Source: Cinclus cinclus
Lineage: Eukaryota > Chordata > Aves > Passeriformes > Cinclidae
DNA length: 64,000 nt
Direction: 5' to 3'
NCBI RefSeq assembly: GCF_963662255.1
Contig: NC_085055.1
Coordinates: forward strand, 2,480,602-2,544,601
Shown in pieces: positions 11,697-24,059 of this stretch (position 1 is the stretch's first letter; each line of letters opens with the position of its first letter). Below the pieces are notes generated by a model. It ran no database searches and was not told where the DNA came from. It worked only from the letters and a program-made list of their open reading frames with translations. The position numbers and the translations under genes were made by a program.

Positions 11697-12744
11697 GTGA
11701 GTACTCAATCCCATTATATTGGATAAGCTTCTCTAGGGTGGGTGTATTCAGAGTCAGAGCTCCAAAAATTATACTTTTTGGGCTGATTTCTGGTCTGGAT
11801 CACAGATCTAGTGAGAGGCACTCAAAACTCTACTGAAGCTCTTGCCAAAGCAGGACTGCTGTGCCTGATGCTGCTGTTAAGGTGTTTCATCCATTGTGCA
11901 AGCTCTGTGGATGAAGCCTATTTAAATATCCCCAGGTTAGGCAGTGCTTTGCATTCCTGCTTCCTGGAGCATGACAGGGAATCTCACCCGCCACCCAAGT
12001 GCAAATAAATACAATCATCACTCCTATCATCATTGATTTTCTGCTTTGCTTACCCAGCCCTCAGCTTTGAGCCATGCTCAGACTCCAGTGACTCCAGAGA
12101 GAAGTGGCTCTTAGGGCTGCAGAGTGGATTCATTTGTAATTTTGCTGTTTAAGCTGCTCTAATGGTGCTGCATCACTGTTTTATTTTTGTTTTTGTTTTT
12201 GTTTTTTTTTTAAGGAACGAGTTGTTGTGGCTGCTGTTACACACATAACTCCAAAAAGCTTTGTGGTAATAATACAGATAAGCCCACACTGCTCATAGAA
12301 AAGACCCAGTGTTTATAATGGCTGGAGAACATTCCTATTTGTATTTCAAATTTCCCTTGTGCATGGTGGCTGGAATTGATTTCATGCCGGGCCCGGCACT
12401 TGGGCTGCGCTCTCTGTGCTCCTTCAGGGAGAAGAGGCGTTTGAATGAAGCAGATTCTGTTTCTCCTCCATGGATTTGTCACATTTGCACCTGCCTGAAA
12501 TGAAAAGGAAGCAGAATGGGAAGGAAACTTCTCCATCTTTCTTTGGACTGTGGGTAAAACCCCTGCAAGCAGCGGTGGCTCTTGGGACAGCACGTTGGGG
12601 TGACAGTGTCTCCCGGCTTGTGACAGGGTGGCGATGGCTCAGGGGACAGCTGGGGTGGGATCTGGGGCTCTTCTACGTGGCTCCTGCCAACATGGACCTC
12701 TGGAATGGGAGGGAGCCGATGGAAGGGGCTGCTGTGGGGAGATG
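11697..12744. other. Unique non-coding DNA
   Basis: Holds a T-rich tract (12181-12213) and a GC-richer part from about 12370. A 14-bp perfect palindrome TGCCGGGCCCGGCA sits at 12385-12398. No gene is seen; overlapping short frames on both strands reflect higher GC. Confidence 0.5.
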
Positions 12745-13051
12745 GAACCACAGGATGGTTTAAATTGGAAAAGATCATCGAGTCCAACCATTCCCCAAGG
12801 CCACCACTGCCCCACGTCCCCAAGTGCCACATCCACAGAGCTTTAAATCCCCCCAGGGATGGGGACTCCAGCACTGCCCTGGGCAGCTGTGCCAGGGCTG
12901 GACAGCCCTTCCAGCGAAGATGTTTTTTTTAAATATAAAAAACCTTCCCTGGTGCAACTTGAAGCCATTTGCTCTTGTTCTGCTGCTCATTTCCTGTGAG
13001 AAGAGACCAACCCCACCTGGCCCCAAACTCCCTTCAGAGAGCTGCACAGAG
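12745..13051 (-). mobile_element. CR1 LINE fragment, minus strand
   Basis: Reverse-complement CR1. The tail end is at the left ('ggatggtttaaattggaa', 'gagtccaaccattcccc'), followed by 'aagtgccacatccacag' and 'cagggatggggactcc'. It ends in 'gaccaaccccacctgg' and 'agagagctgcac'. It abuts a second minus-strand CR1 directly. A 234-codon frame that starts in this pair is not a gene. Confidence 0.93.
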
Positions 13052-13445
13052 TGAGAATCCCAAAATCACCGAGGTTGGAAAAGCCCTCCAAGACCATTGA
13101 GTCTGACCTGGAACTCAGCCCCACCTTGTCCACCATCCCAGAGCACTGAGTGCCACGTCCAGTCCTTTCCTGGACACCTCCCGGGATGGGGATCCAAACC
13201 TCCCTGTGCAGTTCCAATCCCTGAGCACCCTTTCCATGGAGAAATTCCTGCTGGTGTCCACCCTGACCCTCCCCTGGCCCAGCCTGAGGCCGTTCCCTCT
13301 GCTCCTGTCCCTGTTCCCTGGAGCAGATCCCAAATCCCCCTGGCTGTCCCCTCCTGTCAGGGAGTTGTGCAGAGCCACAGGGTCCCCCTGATCTCCCTTT
13401 TTCTCCAGGATGAGACCCTTTCCCAGCTCCCTCCTCACACAAAAG
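13052..13445 (-). mobile_element. CR1 LINE fragment, minus strand, adjacent copy
   Basis: A second CR1 begins at once with its own tail region ('caaaatcaccgaggttgga', 'aagccctccaagaccatt'). It extends further toward the 5' side of the element than its neighbour, through 'ccctggcccagcctgagg', 'tgtcccctcctgtcaggg' and 'tttctccaggatgagacc'. Two tails in the same direction mean two separate insertions. The right boundary is soft; related sequence may run to about 13520. Confidence 0.92.
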
Positions 13446-14639
13446 GAACATGAGCCACATCCTGAGCCTGGTGTCCACTCTCAGCCTGGCTACTGCACTG
13501 GGACACCTCTGGAGCATCTCCTCACCCTTGCAGGAGAGGGAACTCCCACTGGGAGAAAAGGGGATGAGAAATGAGGGCTGGCTCACTCTGGGCAGTGAGA
13601 ATTCCCAAGATTCCCAACAAAATCGAAATAATCCAGTTGAAGCTGCAGCTCCTGGTGCAGGATGTCTCTGGCAATGGGAAAAAAGGAGCAAACATGTCTG
13701 AGTCAGGAAAAGTCCATCATGAATCAGGGATGATTAAAAATACAGAATAAAAACTTACCTGGAGGAGCTTGTGAGCACATCAAGGGTCTTTGTGCCAAAT
13801 GATTTTATAATGGCTGGGGAAGAAATTACTTATTAGTTCATCAAACATATAGGAATAGTTAATGAGAGCATTCATTATAATCTTTGTTGTGGCACATAAT
13901 TAGCAAGCTCTGCTTCTGTCTCAGTGCTGTTGCTGAGCACGACTGGGAGAGTGAAATGTGTGATTTATAATAATGTTACAAGCCACAGTATTTGCCCCCA
14001 AAATTAATGAATCCTAGCGGAGAGAACCAGGGAATGCATTTACCAAGATTTGAGTCTGGTTCTAAAATAGCAAACTGAGAACCAGCAGTTGTTGTCTTGC
14101 AGTTCTTGAGTTTTCTGTCAGAATTTGGGACATTTCAGTTTTGTGGAAGTCACATTGGCAGCAATGATCCTCATTACTGGAGAGTTTGGGTTATTCATAA
14201 CATACAAAACATTTCTGTTCAACTTCCTAATCAGCAGCTTCCACTTTTAGTCCATCCTTCATTTCTAGAGATGAAGAAGCCAAGGAAGTTTTTGATTTTA
14301 CAAGGTATTAGGTGTCCAACCCCAAAGTTCTGGGCCTTACAAGGATACCTCTCACTAAGAAGGAAATTGAACCTTTAAATTTGGACCTTCATCATCCTCT
14401 TAAAATGTAACAATTCCTCTGTGGTTGTTTCAAACCGTGTTGAGTGTTGACCACTAAAAATTCCCTAATCCTCACTCACTAACTTGAATTTAAGGCTATG
14501 AACTGCTAAAAGAATTTCACCTCCATCAGTCTACAGCACAGAATTTATGGCAAATAAACATTTTATGGGGTTCTAATTTTGCAAGTGTAATAATGGAACT
14601 GCCCAGGATCTTATCACTGTAATTAAATAATATTCACAT
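13446..14639. other. Unique non-coding DNA
   Basis: AT-rich from about 13730. The 13800-14010 part has ATTA/TAAT cores ('cattcattataatc', 'acataattagcaag') and could be an old regulatory element. No gene or clear repeat is visible. Confidence 0.5.
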
Positions 14640-14642
14640 CTG

Positions 14643-14663
14643 TCTTTCTTTCTTTCTTTCTTT
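14643..14663. repeat. (TTTC)n microsatellite, short
   Basis: Five copies of a TTTC tetramer. Confidence 0.9.
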
Positions 14664-14786
14664 AATCTTTTTATTTTCTAAATTCTGCCAAGGTGGCTAA
14701 TTTTTGCTTCTTTTAACAGAGTCTAAAATACAGAATTCAGAATAAATATCACATACCTGGATAAAATAATATAGAATTTGTTTGGT

Positions 14787-14873
14787 ATGTGTTTTTTTGT
14801 TTGTTTGGGTTTTTTGTTGTTGTTGTTTGTTTTTTGTTTAGTTTTTTGTTGTTTTTGTTGTTTTTTGTTATTT
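14787..14873. repeat. T/G-rich low-complexity tract
   Basis: Irregular mixture of GTTT, GTT and longer T runs over about 90 bp. It encodes an artefactual Phe/Leu/Cys-rich frame. Confidence 0.9.
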
Positions 14874-14905
14874 ATATGCATTATAGCTCCTTTTGAGAAC
14901 ACAGC

Positions 14906-15050
14906 AAAACAAATGGCCTCAGGTTGGGTTGAGGAGGTTCAAGTTGGATTTCAGGAAAAATCTCTTCCCTGGAAGAGTGATTAACCACTGGAAGAGGCTC
15001 CCTGGAGCAGTGCTGGAATCACCATCCCTGCAAGTGTTCAAAAATTCACC
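14906..15050 (+). mobile_element. CR1 LINE fragment, 3' tail missing
   Basis: Starts at 'acaaatggcctcaggttg', then 'gaggaggttcaagttgga', 'gtgattaaccactggaag' and 'gaatcaccatccctgcaa', and ends at 'gtgttcaaaaattc'. The usual ~100-bp tail is absent, so this copy is truncated at both ends. It follows the T/G tract directly. Confidence 0.87.
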
Positions 15051-18000
15051 AACTCTTTGTTTTCATAGATTTTTTTTTTAAGCAAGAAAATTCCACTACA
15101 AACATCTTTCCTGTGCATTGCCAGGCAGGAAATTCAATCCCTGATTCCTGCACTGGGGAAACCTCTCTGCTCTGTTTCATAAAACACTTGTCGTGTTTGT
15201 TTTGCTGGGTGATGTTTTACCTTCTCAGGGTGGAGAACATCAGCCATTAGAAAGCCAATTTCAGCTCCCGTAGCTGGGGATTTCATTGAAACATTTTGCT
15301 ATCTGTTGTCCAAATAAAAGCTTCACAAAACAAACCTTGCTCACTCACCCTCTAATCTCTTCCCACCACTGCTCAATTCTTGGGGTTTTTTTCCCCTTCT
15401 CTTCAGATTTCAAAAAGACCTTTCTTTGTTCAAAAGCCTGAGCCCACCTGGACCCCTCCTAAGCCTGGTTTGGCCATAAATCCAAGATGAAAATCCTCAC
15501 TCTAGTCCCAAGTGGGATATGTAGTGAAGGAATGCCACACAATCAAGATAACATGATATTTTTTTGGAAACCCACCTCCAGCTTGGGAAACTGGAGGGAT
15601 GAGGTTGGAATTCAGGCCAAAAGGTAAATCAGAAACTAAAATAAGCTGGGAAGAGTGCTGAAAAAGGTGTTTTGTAGAGATTGTTACATCTCCCACTCAT
15701 TACAAACCCAGATTTGTGCTCCCACATTGACAAAATGAGTTGTTTTTTTTTCTATCCTGGCACAACTTCAGTGACTGGATTTGTCTGCCCTCACTTTATT
15801 ATGACAAGAAGTGAAATCTCAGGGGAATTTAGGCACTTAGGCTGTTCTATTCAATCACTGTAAATATATTTATATGTAAAGGAGTCTGAATTTTCTACGA
15901 AAAATGAAATAGGAACTGTGAACAGTGTATTCAGGTGTCTGAACAGAAGGTGTAGAAATACTACATTTCACTAAATCAGAAAGCATGGCCCTGCAAACAT
16001 TCCTGAGAAGGATAATTTAAGAGTTTGGGGATTTTTCAGGTTGTATAGATGAGTTTCTCCACAAACTGATTTGTGCTACCCAAATTATTGGAATCACCAC
16101 ATTCTGTGGTATTTCTTCAATCACTGCTTTATCTTAATTATAAGTAATTTGCAAAAGGTATTGGAGTGGAAAAATAAACAAAGTAATAAGAAATATCTCA
16201 GCTAAATGCAGTGCCAGAAAGATATAATTATATTATTGATTTCATTATCAAACATTAACTAATTTGGGTTTTAAACCAGCTTTCCAGCCAAACCATTGGT
16301 CCGAGAGTATTGAATAATCCTAATGTTTTGCTTCCCTTTTTTTTTATAAGATTTTTCTCTGGAAGGAATTTTTTGCCTTACAAAGGTGGATAAAAACAAT
16401 CTGAAATTATGTTTTAAGATTTTGAAAGTACATTTGTAAGAGTTTTAATTGTTCTGAAAGATGGGAGCCAGAAAGGGATAGACCACTTGGCCCAGAGGAG
16501 CTCTGGGGTTGATAACCAAGTAAAATTTCTGTATGAAACACTTGAAAAATACAAATTCTGGAAAAAACACCCATCCTAAAGAAAATCAGGAAGAGAAGAG
16601 ATCCATTTGTAGAAGACATTAATTTCAGCATAAAATCCAGCAAGCGGGAGTAAAAAAAAAAAATCATATAAGGGATACCTGAGGTTGTTGGATGGCTCAG
16701 GGACCCAAATGCAGTCTGTGGTCTGGTTTGGAATTTTCAGTCAAGGCTCACTGGAAATTCCTGTCTCTCCTGGTGCTGCTTTTGTCCTTGGCTGGTTTGG
16801 GTTTTCTCTCTGTGGAGGAGCTGAACAAGAGACACCAGAGGGGGAAGAAGGAGGACAGCTCTTATCCAGGCCCTGTGGACACAGATATCTGTGGGCTGTG
16901 AAGGTGAAGGATGTGTCTTTTAACACATTTGTTTGTTAAAACCTCTGGTTTTCTATGAGTTTCGTGGGACAGAGTTATTTTTGTTGTGCTCTAACCTGAC
17001 CCAAGCACTTTGGTATTGTCAGAGATGTTTGCTGATTGTACTGCTACACCTCCCTCCTTCCAGCTCTCAGCTGAGGGTATTTCTGACGTGCTCTAAACCA
17101 CCTACAAATGTATTTTCAAACACAATTTTCTATCCTTTTTGTAGACCATAAACAAGAGAGAAACTGGCCTGCCCTAATGCAAGTGCTCCTTGGCATTGAA
17201 GGATGGAGATCCATAACCTTTCCTGAGGGATTAATGAGAATCCAGGATGCTGTCAGGCCATCAAGGTGAGAAAATTTACCTGATTTAGGAACCTGGAAGT
17301 GTTTAAATTTGCATACAACTGTTTGGAAACTCCCGTGGTACATTTTGCACCTCGGTTTGTTCTCCTGAGCAGAAGGTCTGGTTTGGTGCTGAGGAAGGCA
17401 GCGAAGCCTTGGTGGATCCAACTCCCTGGGGCTGAGCAGCACCTGAACAACCAAAACCCCTTGTGGTGCTTCCTGCTGGGGCTGAGCACCTACAAACTGG
17501 GATAAAGCACAACTGCAGCTGAATTTATTATCAGCAGGCACCTGCAAGTCTGGGGGGTCTCTGGGGGAAGTTTTAGCCTGGCTGACACCGTGAGATACTG
17601 AAGGGAGGATGGGCTCTGGGTGATTTATCTCTGGATCCTGCTTCCAGGTGAGTTAATAAAAGCTCATTTTGGTTAATCTGCATCCACTGGGTATTGTCTG
17701 TGTGTCTGTGTGGCTGGAATGAGGCTGCTGTCCATGCCTTGGCGAGGGGAGCAGAGCTTAAAGCTTCTGATGTCCAGGAATTAAATGAATCAATCTCTTC
17801 CAACACACTTTAAATTGATCTTTGATAGGACCACATGGCCCTTGGATGAGGCACCCTGGTATTAGTCAATTTGACTTGGAAAGATGATGATACAAATTCA
17901 AGTGGAAAGATGATCTATATTGAGCAGCTGTGGTTCTGCAGAGTGATTTTTTTTTTTACTTTATTTTTCTTTTTTTTTTTGTTTTATTAGTATGCTGCTC

Positions 18001-18775
18001 TGTTTGTGAAGTCCTTTTTGTGAATACTGATGTCTGAGCCCAGGGCTGTGTCCAGAATTGCAAACTTGGGCATTTGCATTAACGATCTGTGGCCTGTATT
18101 ATTGCTTTAATCCCGCCTTCAAATTCCTCAGAATCTATAACACAAAATGCTCCTGTACCCTCTGCTTAAAAGAACCTATTTATGTCTAACACAGTTACTC
18201 AGAGCTGCCTGCTGGTTTGAAGGGTCTATCTTCAAGTAGTTTGAAATTCATATTGAAATTCATGTGAAGGTCTTGAGAATGTACAATTGAGATTTAAGTC
18301 CTGAATTCCCAAGGGAAGGGGTGGAATTCAGGCACCTGGACTGCAAGGGAGGCTCCTTGTGGGTAGTTTTATGTGCCCAGTGGAGAGTGGGCAAGTGGAG
18401 TAAATCTTTTCCTTGATTTTAGCAGGATTTGTGTGACCTTTGCACAAGTGACAATGTAAAAATGAGGTGTGGTATGATTTCCAGCTGATTTATTTTTGAT
18501 TAACCATAAAGCAAATGCCAGTAATTTTTATGGGTGTGGAAAAGGTGAAACCTCGCCTGACCTATCTCAGATGTTATTTGAACAAGGCTAATCCTCACAA
18601 AGAAGTGTTTATTTTAAAATCCAATAATTACCTGATTTATTAACGAGCTAAACCAATGCCTTTTCAATGTCAAGCACCTGCTGCTTTCAGCCTCTCTCTC
18701 ACACGCAGCTCCACAACCAAACCTCATTTCTAACCCCAGCTGATTTCAGCCCATAATTAAAATTTCATGGTTAAA
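15051..18775. other. Unique non-coding DNA
   Basis: No LINE or LTR is recognised. Short T runs occur at 17948-17957 and nearby. The ORF at 16692-16901 is listed separately. Minus-strand frames of up to 143 codons near 17116-17547 have no recognisable motif. Confidence 0.5.
16692..16901 (+). CDS. Small ORF with a membrane-anchor-like segment (low confidence)
   Basis: An ATG-started frame of 69 codons. Residues 1-22 are mixed and basic enough to precede a membrane segment. Residues 23-39 are strongly hydrophobic (FLSLLVLLLSLAGLGFL). The rest is hydrophilic and charged (EELNKRHQRGKKEDSS) with a Cys near the C-terminus. The pattern fits a signal anchor or signal peptide. A weak acceptor-like 'ggaattttcag' lies inside, and 'gaag|gtgaag' follows the stop. 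A second frame over the same bases is also open for 84 codons, which points to base composition rather than selection. I recognise no family. Confidence 0.13.
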   Translation: MAQGPKCSLWSGLEFSVKAHWKFLSLLVLLLSLAGLGFLSVEELNKRHQRGKKEDSSYPGPVDTDICGL

Positions 18776-21233
18776 TTATAAATAGCCCTTTCCCCTTATC
18801 CCCTGCCAAAGAAGATTTGTAATGGGACAACTGACAAGGCAGGACACTTCTGAATTTGGATCTGGAGGCTCCATTGTGTCAGCTCCTTTGGAGCCACTGG
18901 GATGTGATTTCCTTGTCAGCTGCATCAATAGCAGAGGGCCAGGATCAATCTGTAATGAAGGGAGATGAGGCTGTTTATCCAACTGTAGGACTGGGATTCT
19001 TCCCCAGGAATTGGAAGCTGGGATTACCCTGGTCATGCTTGATGTTGTTGTTCACGTGTCTCTAGTTTGGACTAGGCAGGAGTAAATCAAATTAAACTTC
19101 CAGAGCAACGCATTGCTCCTAAAGATTTGGCTAAAATCAGGTAATATTTCAGGTTTTGGAGTGTAGTTTCTATCTTTAAACACAGCATTTTGTCTCGGTT
19201 TTGTTTTTTCTAAGCTTTGTGTTGTGTTTTTCTTCACGTGAGTTTAGCTGGAGAGCTGTGGGTGAAATGGGGAGAAGTGAGAGCCATGGGTGGCTGCAGC
19301 CAGGAGGGTTCACTGCACCAAAAAGCTTCCTGGGCTCTGCTCTGCTGGGGACCTGCAGGTCATGGAGGGGATCATCCACGTGGAGGAGCCCAAAGGAATC
19401 CTCTGAAGCCAAAAAATGACATCTGAACGTGCCCCTGATACTTCCTGCTGCTTTCCCCATGTGAGGCATGACTTGACTGCTCCACATCCCTGCAGCGTCT
19501 GCCAAAGGCTGGATGTTACTCTGGACAGATCCTTGTGAAGGGATCACAGTTTTAAAAAGGTTTAAAGGCTGCCCAGGATCACTGTTCCCCTTCAGGAACT
19601 TTCCTACCAGCACCTCTTACTCAGGGTTTTGTGCTCCATTTGCCTTTGGCTCGAAGTTCCCGTCCCAGCAGGGCCACTCCACCTCCCAACATTACAAGCA
19701 GGTTTTTTTCCAGGTAATATCTTGAAATTTGATGTTTGGGAGAGGTGCTGAGCTGCTGGAATGCAGGAAACCACTGACAAGTGCAACAGGGCTGTGTCTG
19801 TGCCAGCTGAAGGCTGAACTCTGTTTCTGTAAAAATTATCCAGAGCTGGGGTTGCAGACTTTGCAGCAGGAAAGGTGTGTTAGAAGTTGTGATCTCTCTT
19901 CTAATCCTTTAAAATTAGTAGTCTGGAGGTGGGCAAGAGGTTAATGATTGAAAATTTGTGATTACGCAGCGATAGAGGGGGACAGCAAGGATATGCTTGT
20001 CACCTGCAGACACTGTCACAAGCTTTAGAGGCAACATCCATCCTCCAGAACCCCCCCTTGCTGACTGTGTGGCTCCAGCTGTCTGTCAGCAGGCAGGAGT
20101 GGGTAAAGCCAGCACTGACAGGCCAGCCAGGAATGCCAGAGGGACACAGAGGGGATGGGAAGAGCTCTGGCTGCCAGCAGTGGCAGTTCTGCTCCTTGGC
20201 TGCCACTCCAGGGCTGTGGGCAGCCAAGCTGAGAACAGCTGGGAGCTGGGATTAAGCTGCTGATCTACCTGGATCGGGGAAGGTGTCAGTGTCAGCCCTG
20301 GTGTGGTGTGGATCAGCAGGGCCAGGGGGATTAGGGAATAAACCTCTTCAGCCACACAGGTTCCCTCCAGGGCAGGAGGGCTCCAAGCAAAGTGGATTGT
20401 GGAGGGTTTTTCTTGAATTCTTTCTGCACCGCGACTCCAAAATTTACCCCCTTTCAAGCATGTCTTTGCTTGGGGCTGATGGTAAAGAAAGAATTAGACT
20501 CACAGAACTTTGCGTGTTTGTTGAGAATTGAGCTCGTGTGAAATGTGACGCAGTATTTTTATTTCCACCTACTCACTGTCGTGTGTTGAAGTAGTTTTAA
20601 TTCACATGTTGCTTTTAATTGGCAAAGAATTTTATGGTTCTTGCTATGGATGTGCCATTCCTGCAGCTTTGTCCCTCACTGCTCTGCTTACTCCTTACTA
20701 GAATTTCTTCTTTACTGAGTGACTCAGGTTAAACTACCATTAATAGTTAATAGTTTCATTTAATATAACTAATCGTTATTTAGTAGCTGTTTAGCACTGC
20801 TAATGCAGAAAACCTGTTTCAACCAACACAGGTTTAAAGTGACCGAAAAAAATAAAGAGTTGCTCTAGAGAAAAATCTGATGGCATCTTTAAAAAACCGA
20901 ACCTAATACGAAGTTCACAATTATTTGTGTACTTTTAGACTTGAGGTGTCTGAACATTCCGTGTAGTGTCAAAGAATTAAAACCTGAATTAAATTAGTAA
21001 CAAATCAGATAATTCTGATCCTGACTGTGTACCTGGCAGTGTGCTGTCCCACCATTGCCTGGGTTTTAATTGAAAAGGAGCTCTTGGCACTGAGAGGCCT
21101 ACCAGAGCTGGAAGGGTTGGTCATGAGGAACCAAATTAAATCAGAAGTCAGCTTTTTCCAAACGAAATATCTTTCTAAAGTTAATTTGGATTACTTTACC
21201 CACTCACTTGTTTAACTTGTGATTCTTGTTGAA
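18776..21233. other. Unique non-coding DNA, locally GC-richer
   Basis: About 19240-20460 is richer in GC, so several overlapping frames of 70-145 codons occur on both strands. None is recognisable. About 20700-21010 is AT-rich with TAAT cores and a TGAGTGACTCA palindrome at 20716-20726. Confidence 0.5.
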
Positions 21234-21455
21234 ATAGAATCATCACAGAAGGGTTTGGGTTGGAAGGAACCTCAAAGCTCATCCCATTCCACCCCTGCCA
21301 TGGCAGGGACATTTTCCTCTATCTCAGGTTGCTCCAAGCCCTTTCCAGCCTGGCCTTGGGCACTTCCAGAGATCCAGGGGCAGCCACAACTTTTCCTGGT
21401 AATCTCTGGCAGGGCCTCATCACTGTCTTGGTAGAGAATTTATCAATATCCTAAA
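21234..21455 (-). mobile_element. CR1 LINE 3' fragment, minus strand
   Basis: Starts at the tail, 'atagaatcatcacaga', then 'gggtttgggttggaagga', 'tgccatggcagggaca' and 'cagcctggccttgggcac', fading after 'cttttcctggtaatc' and 'gtagagaatttatcaa'. Confidence 0.94.
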
Positions 21456-24059
21456 TTAACCAGAAACTACTCTGAGTGCCCAGGTGGAGTATTGGTAGAG
21501 GTCATCAACCAACTTTGCATTAAAAATAAGACTTTTGTACATTTTTCCACCTGAAAAACTACTTCTTGTAAAAAAAAAAAAAAAAAGAATGTATATAGAA
21601 GATTTGACAGCATTATTAGAGGTAAATCTGGAATTTTCAGTGCCTCCTTTAAAATGCTTCCCTCATCAGAAAACCTCCCTCCTCCTGTAGATTGCTGCTA
21701 GAATTCGAATCATTGAAAAAAACCCAAAAACACATCTCAGAAGACTCATTTTTTTGACCCCCCTGAAAGGAGCCCTCCTGCTTGCTGTGACATTCCAAAG
21801 AAAACTGATGTGAAACCCAGCCCTGATCAGGGAGGAGAGGAAAATGTGTCAGAGCCGTGGCTCAGAGGGGGAATAAGTGAAGGACGGAGAGAGAGTCATG
21901 AGCTCGGCTTCTGCAGCTGCCTGAGCACACAGAGCAGCCACTGAGCAGAGCCAGGGTCCTGCTTTTCCCCTCCCTCAGTGGAATTTTTGGGTGGATATAA
22001 CCCCACCATCCTCACTGAAATAATCAAGCTGTGGCTGGGAGGATTTTGTGCTTGGAACGGAGCTGCTCCTGCTGAAACGCAGATGGGAGCAGCCACTTTA
22101 AGTCAGGAGGAGGGATAAATATGAAGTTTTTAATATTCAAGTGGGCCTATAGATTGGTTTTCTTCAGCAGATGAAATATCCCCATCCATTTTTTTATGAA
22201 CTGTCCTTTCAGAAACAACACGATTTGTAAAAAAAAAAAAAATAGGGTGCACTTCTCATTTAAACCCAATACTTAAATATTTACACTAAATGAACACAAG
22301 ACCTTCACAGCCCATTAAAGCAGAAATAATTCTGCTGCCACAGCAACTGTGTGAGGAGTTTCCACTGAGAAATGAGGAAAATCTCCCTGTTTTTGTTTCA
22401 CATAAAAAAAACCAAATATGGATAGTTTTCTTCTTCCACAAGGGATTTTGCTCTCGAGATGTTTCTCACAATGGCTTGGCTGGATCCACACCTGCCCTGA
22501 TGGAGTTTGTGGCAGCAATTCTGTGCAATCCAGGGATCTCCAGGGTGTTAATAACCTCAAAAATGCCCTCCCAGCTGCACTTTCAGCTTACGTTTAACAC
22601 AGGAGGTTATGTAAAGTATGATGTGATAATTATGTGACTTTTTAAATCCTAAAAGATGATATGGCAGCCTTATTTTAGTTATCTCTTTAATTAGTTTTTC
22701 TTAGATTATCTCAAAATTCTTTCATTTACTTAAAATTGTAGATTCAATAAAATCTTTCAAAACCCCTGGTTTTAGCTTTCAATGTGTTGCAATAGAACCC
22801 AAAAAGGGGAATAAGAATGACTCAAGACTTGTCCTTGACAACAATAAATATTTTTACTGCTTTTATGATTTTAATATTCCTAATGATTTAAAAATCTGTT
22901 CTGATGTTATTATGGAAGAGGCCAGATGGCCACATAATGTGTAGCATGTAAATTAAATCAGCAGTCTGATCAAAATACTTATCCAGAAACAAATACAGGC
23001 TGTGACAATAATTCCACAACCATTTTCAAAAGATAGGAAAAAGATTCCTCTGCCAAAAACTGTGCTTTGGGTATTCTTTAAAATTGCATTTGTGGTTTTC
23101 AATGGAAGGAACACAGAAACTGATGTTTTGCGTGATAGAAGGAAGTATCTATATAACACAGGAACATAAATATTATTAATTACTCAATTCTTATTAATGA
23201 GCAATTTAGTATTGGCTTTTTATGTTGTGTTGGAGGGGTGTGGTCTGTGCTTGGCTGTTCTGTCCTGTACCAAAAGTGCAGGAAAAGTTCTGTGGACGTG
23301 GGATTTTCCAGACTTTTTGCTTTAGAAGTTTTTCCCAAATGCTGCAATCAGCAAAGGAGCCCCAGCTCCAGTTAAACCAGTTAAACCAGTAATGCAAACC
23401 AGTTCATAACTGCCCAGGCAGTCCCTGAGTGAACTGGAACTGGAATTAGGATTAAGGATATCCCAAAAAGGAGTAAACCCAAGTGATTGTGGTTTCACAT
23501 TATTAGGATTGTTTAGGGTGTCCCACACAATCCTTTCCTTCCAAATTGTCAGCTTTACTTTTATTGTACAAAGGCATGTTGCTGAGTCCCAGAAATCAGG
23601 GTAAAATGAGGTTTTTCTGGAGTAAGAGACTTCATCTCATTTTATCTCCCTTTCAATCCAGCAGATCACTGGACATTGTTCTTGATTTGCTCTTGCCAGA
23701 GATTGTCCCTCTTTATTAATATAATAATACTGAGATTTAATTAGACCGCATATTTTATTTTACTTCCCATCCTGTCAGCAACAAAAGGTGCAAGGAGAGC
23801 AGATCATAAAATATGTCAGCCTGGGGGGGAGGTCACTCCATCAGCTCTGCTCTGCAGGGCACGGAGCAAGGTTATGGAGAGCAGAGCAGGAGGGAATAAT
23901 GGATATTCTCATATTGGCTTAGAACTGCTCCCGTTTAAATCAAAGTTTTAATGCAGTGAGAATAATTCTGGCCTCTTTTGCAAACGCTCTGTGGAGAGCA
24001 GGATCCTCCTCATGTGGAAATACATCCAAAGGAAGGAGTTTAAGTGGCACTGAAGTTTG
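21456..24059. other. Unique non-coding DNA
   Basis: Contains A-runs at 21570-21586 and around 22229-22241, and AT-rich DNA from 22630. A 115-codon ATG frame (22290-22637) crosses A-rich DNA and has no recognisable domain. No transposon is seen. Confidence 0.5.

Noticed and set aside
12987..13691. 234-codon minus-strand open frame, the longest in the window
   Set aside because: Most of it lies in the non-coding 3' region of two CR1 copies. It is GC-rich and not related to CR1 reverse transcriptase or any protein I know.
17116..17547. 143-codon minus-strand frame
   Set aside because: Two further frames over the same bases are also open; composition explains it.
19176..19613. 145-codon minus-strand frame with opposing plus-strand frames
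   Set aside because: Locally higher GC lowers stop frequency on both strands, and nothing is recognisable.
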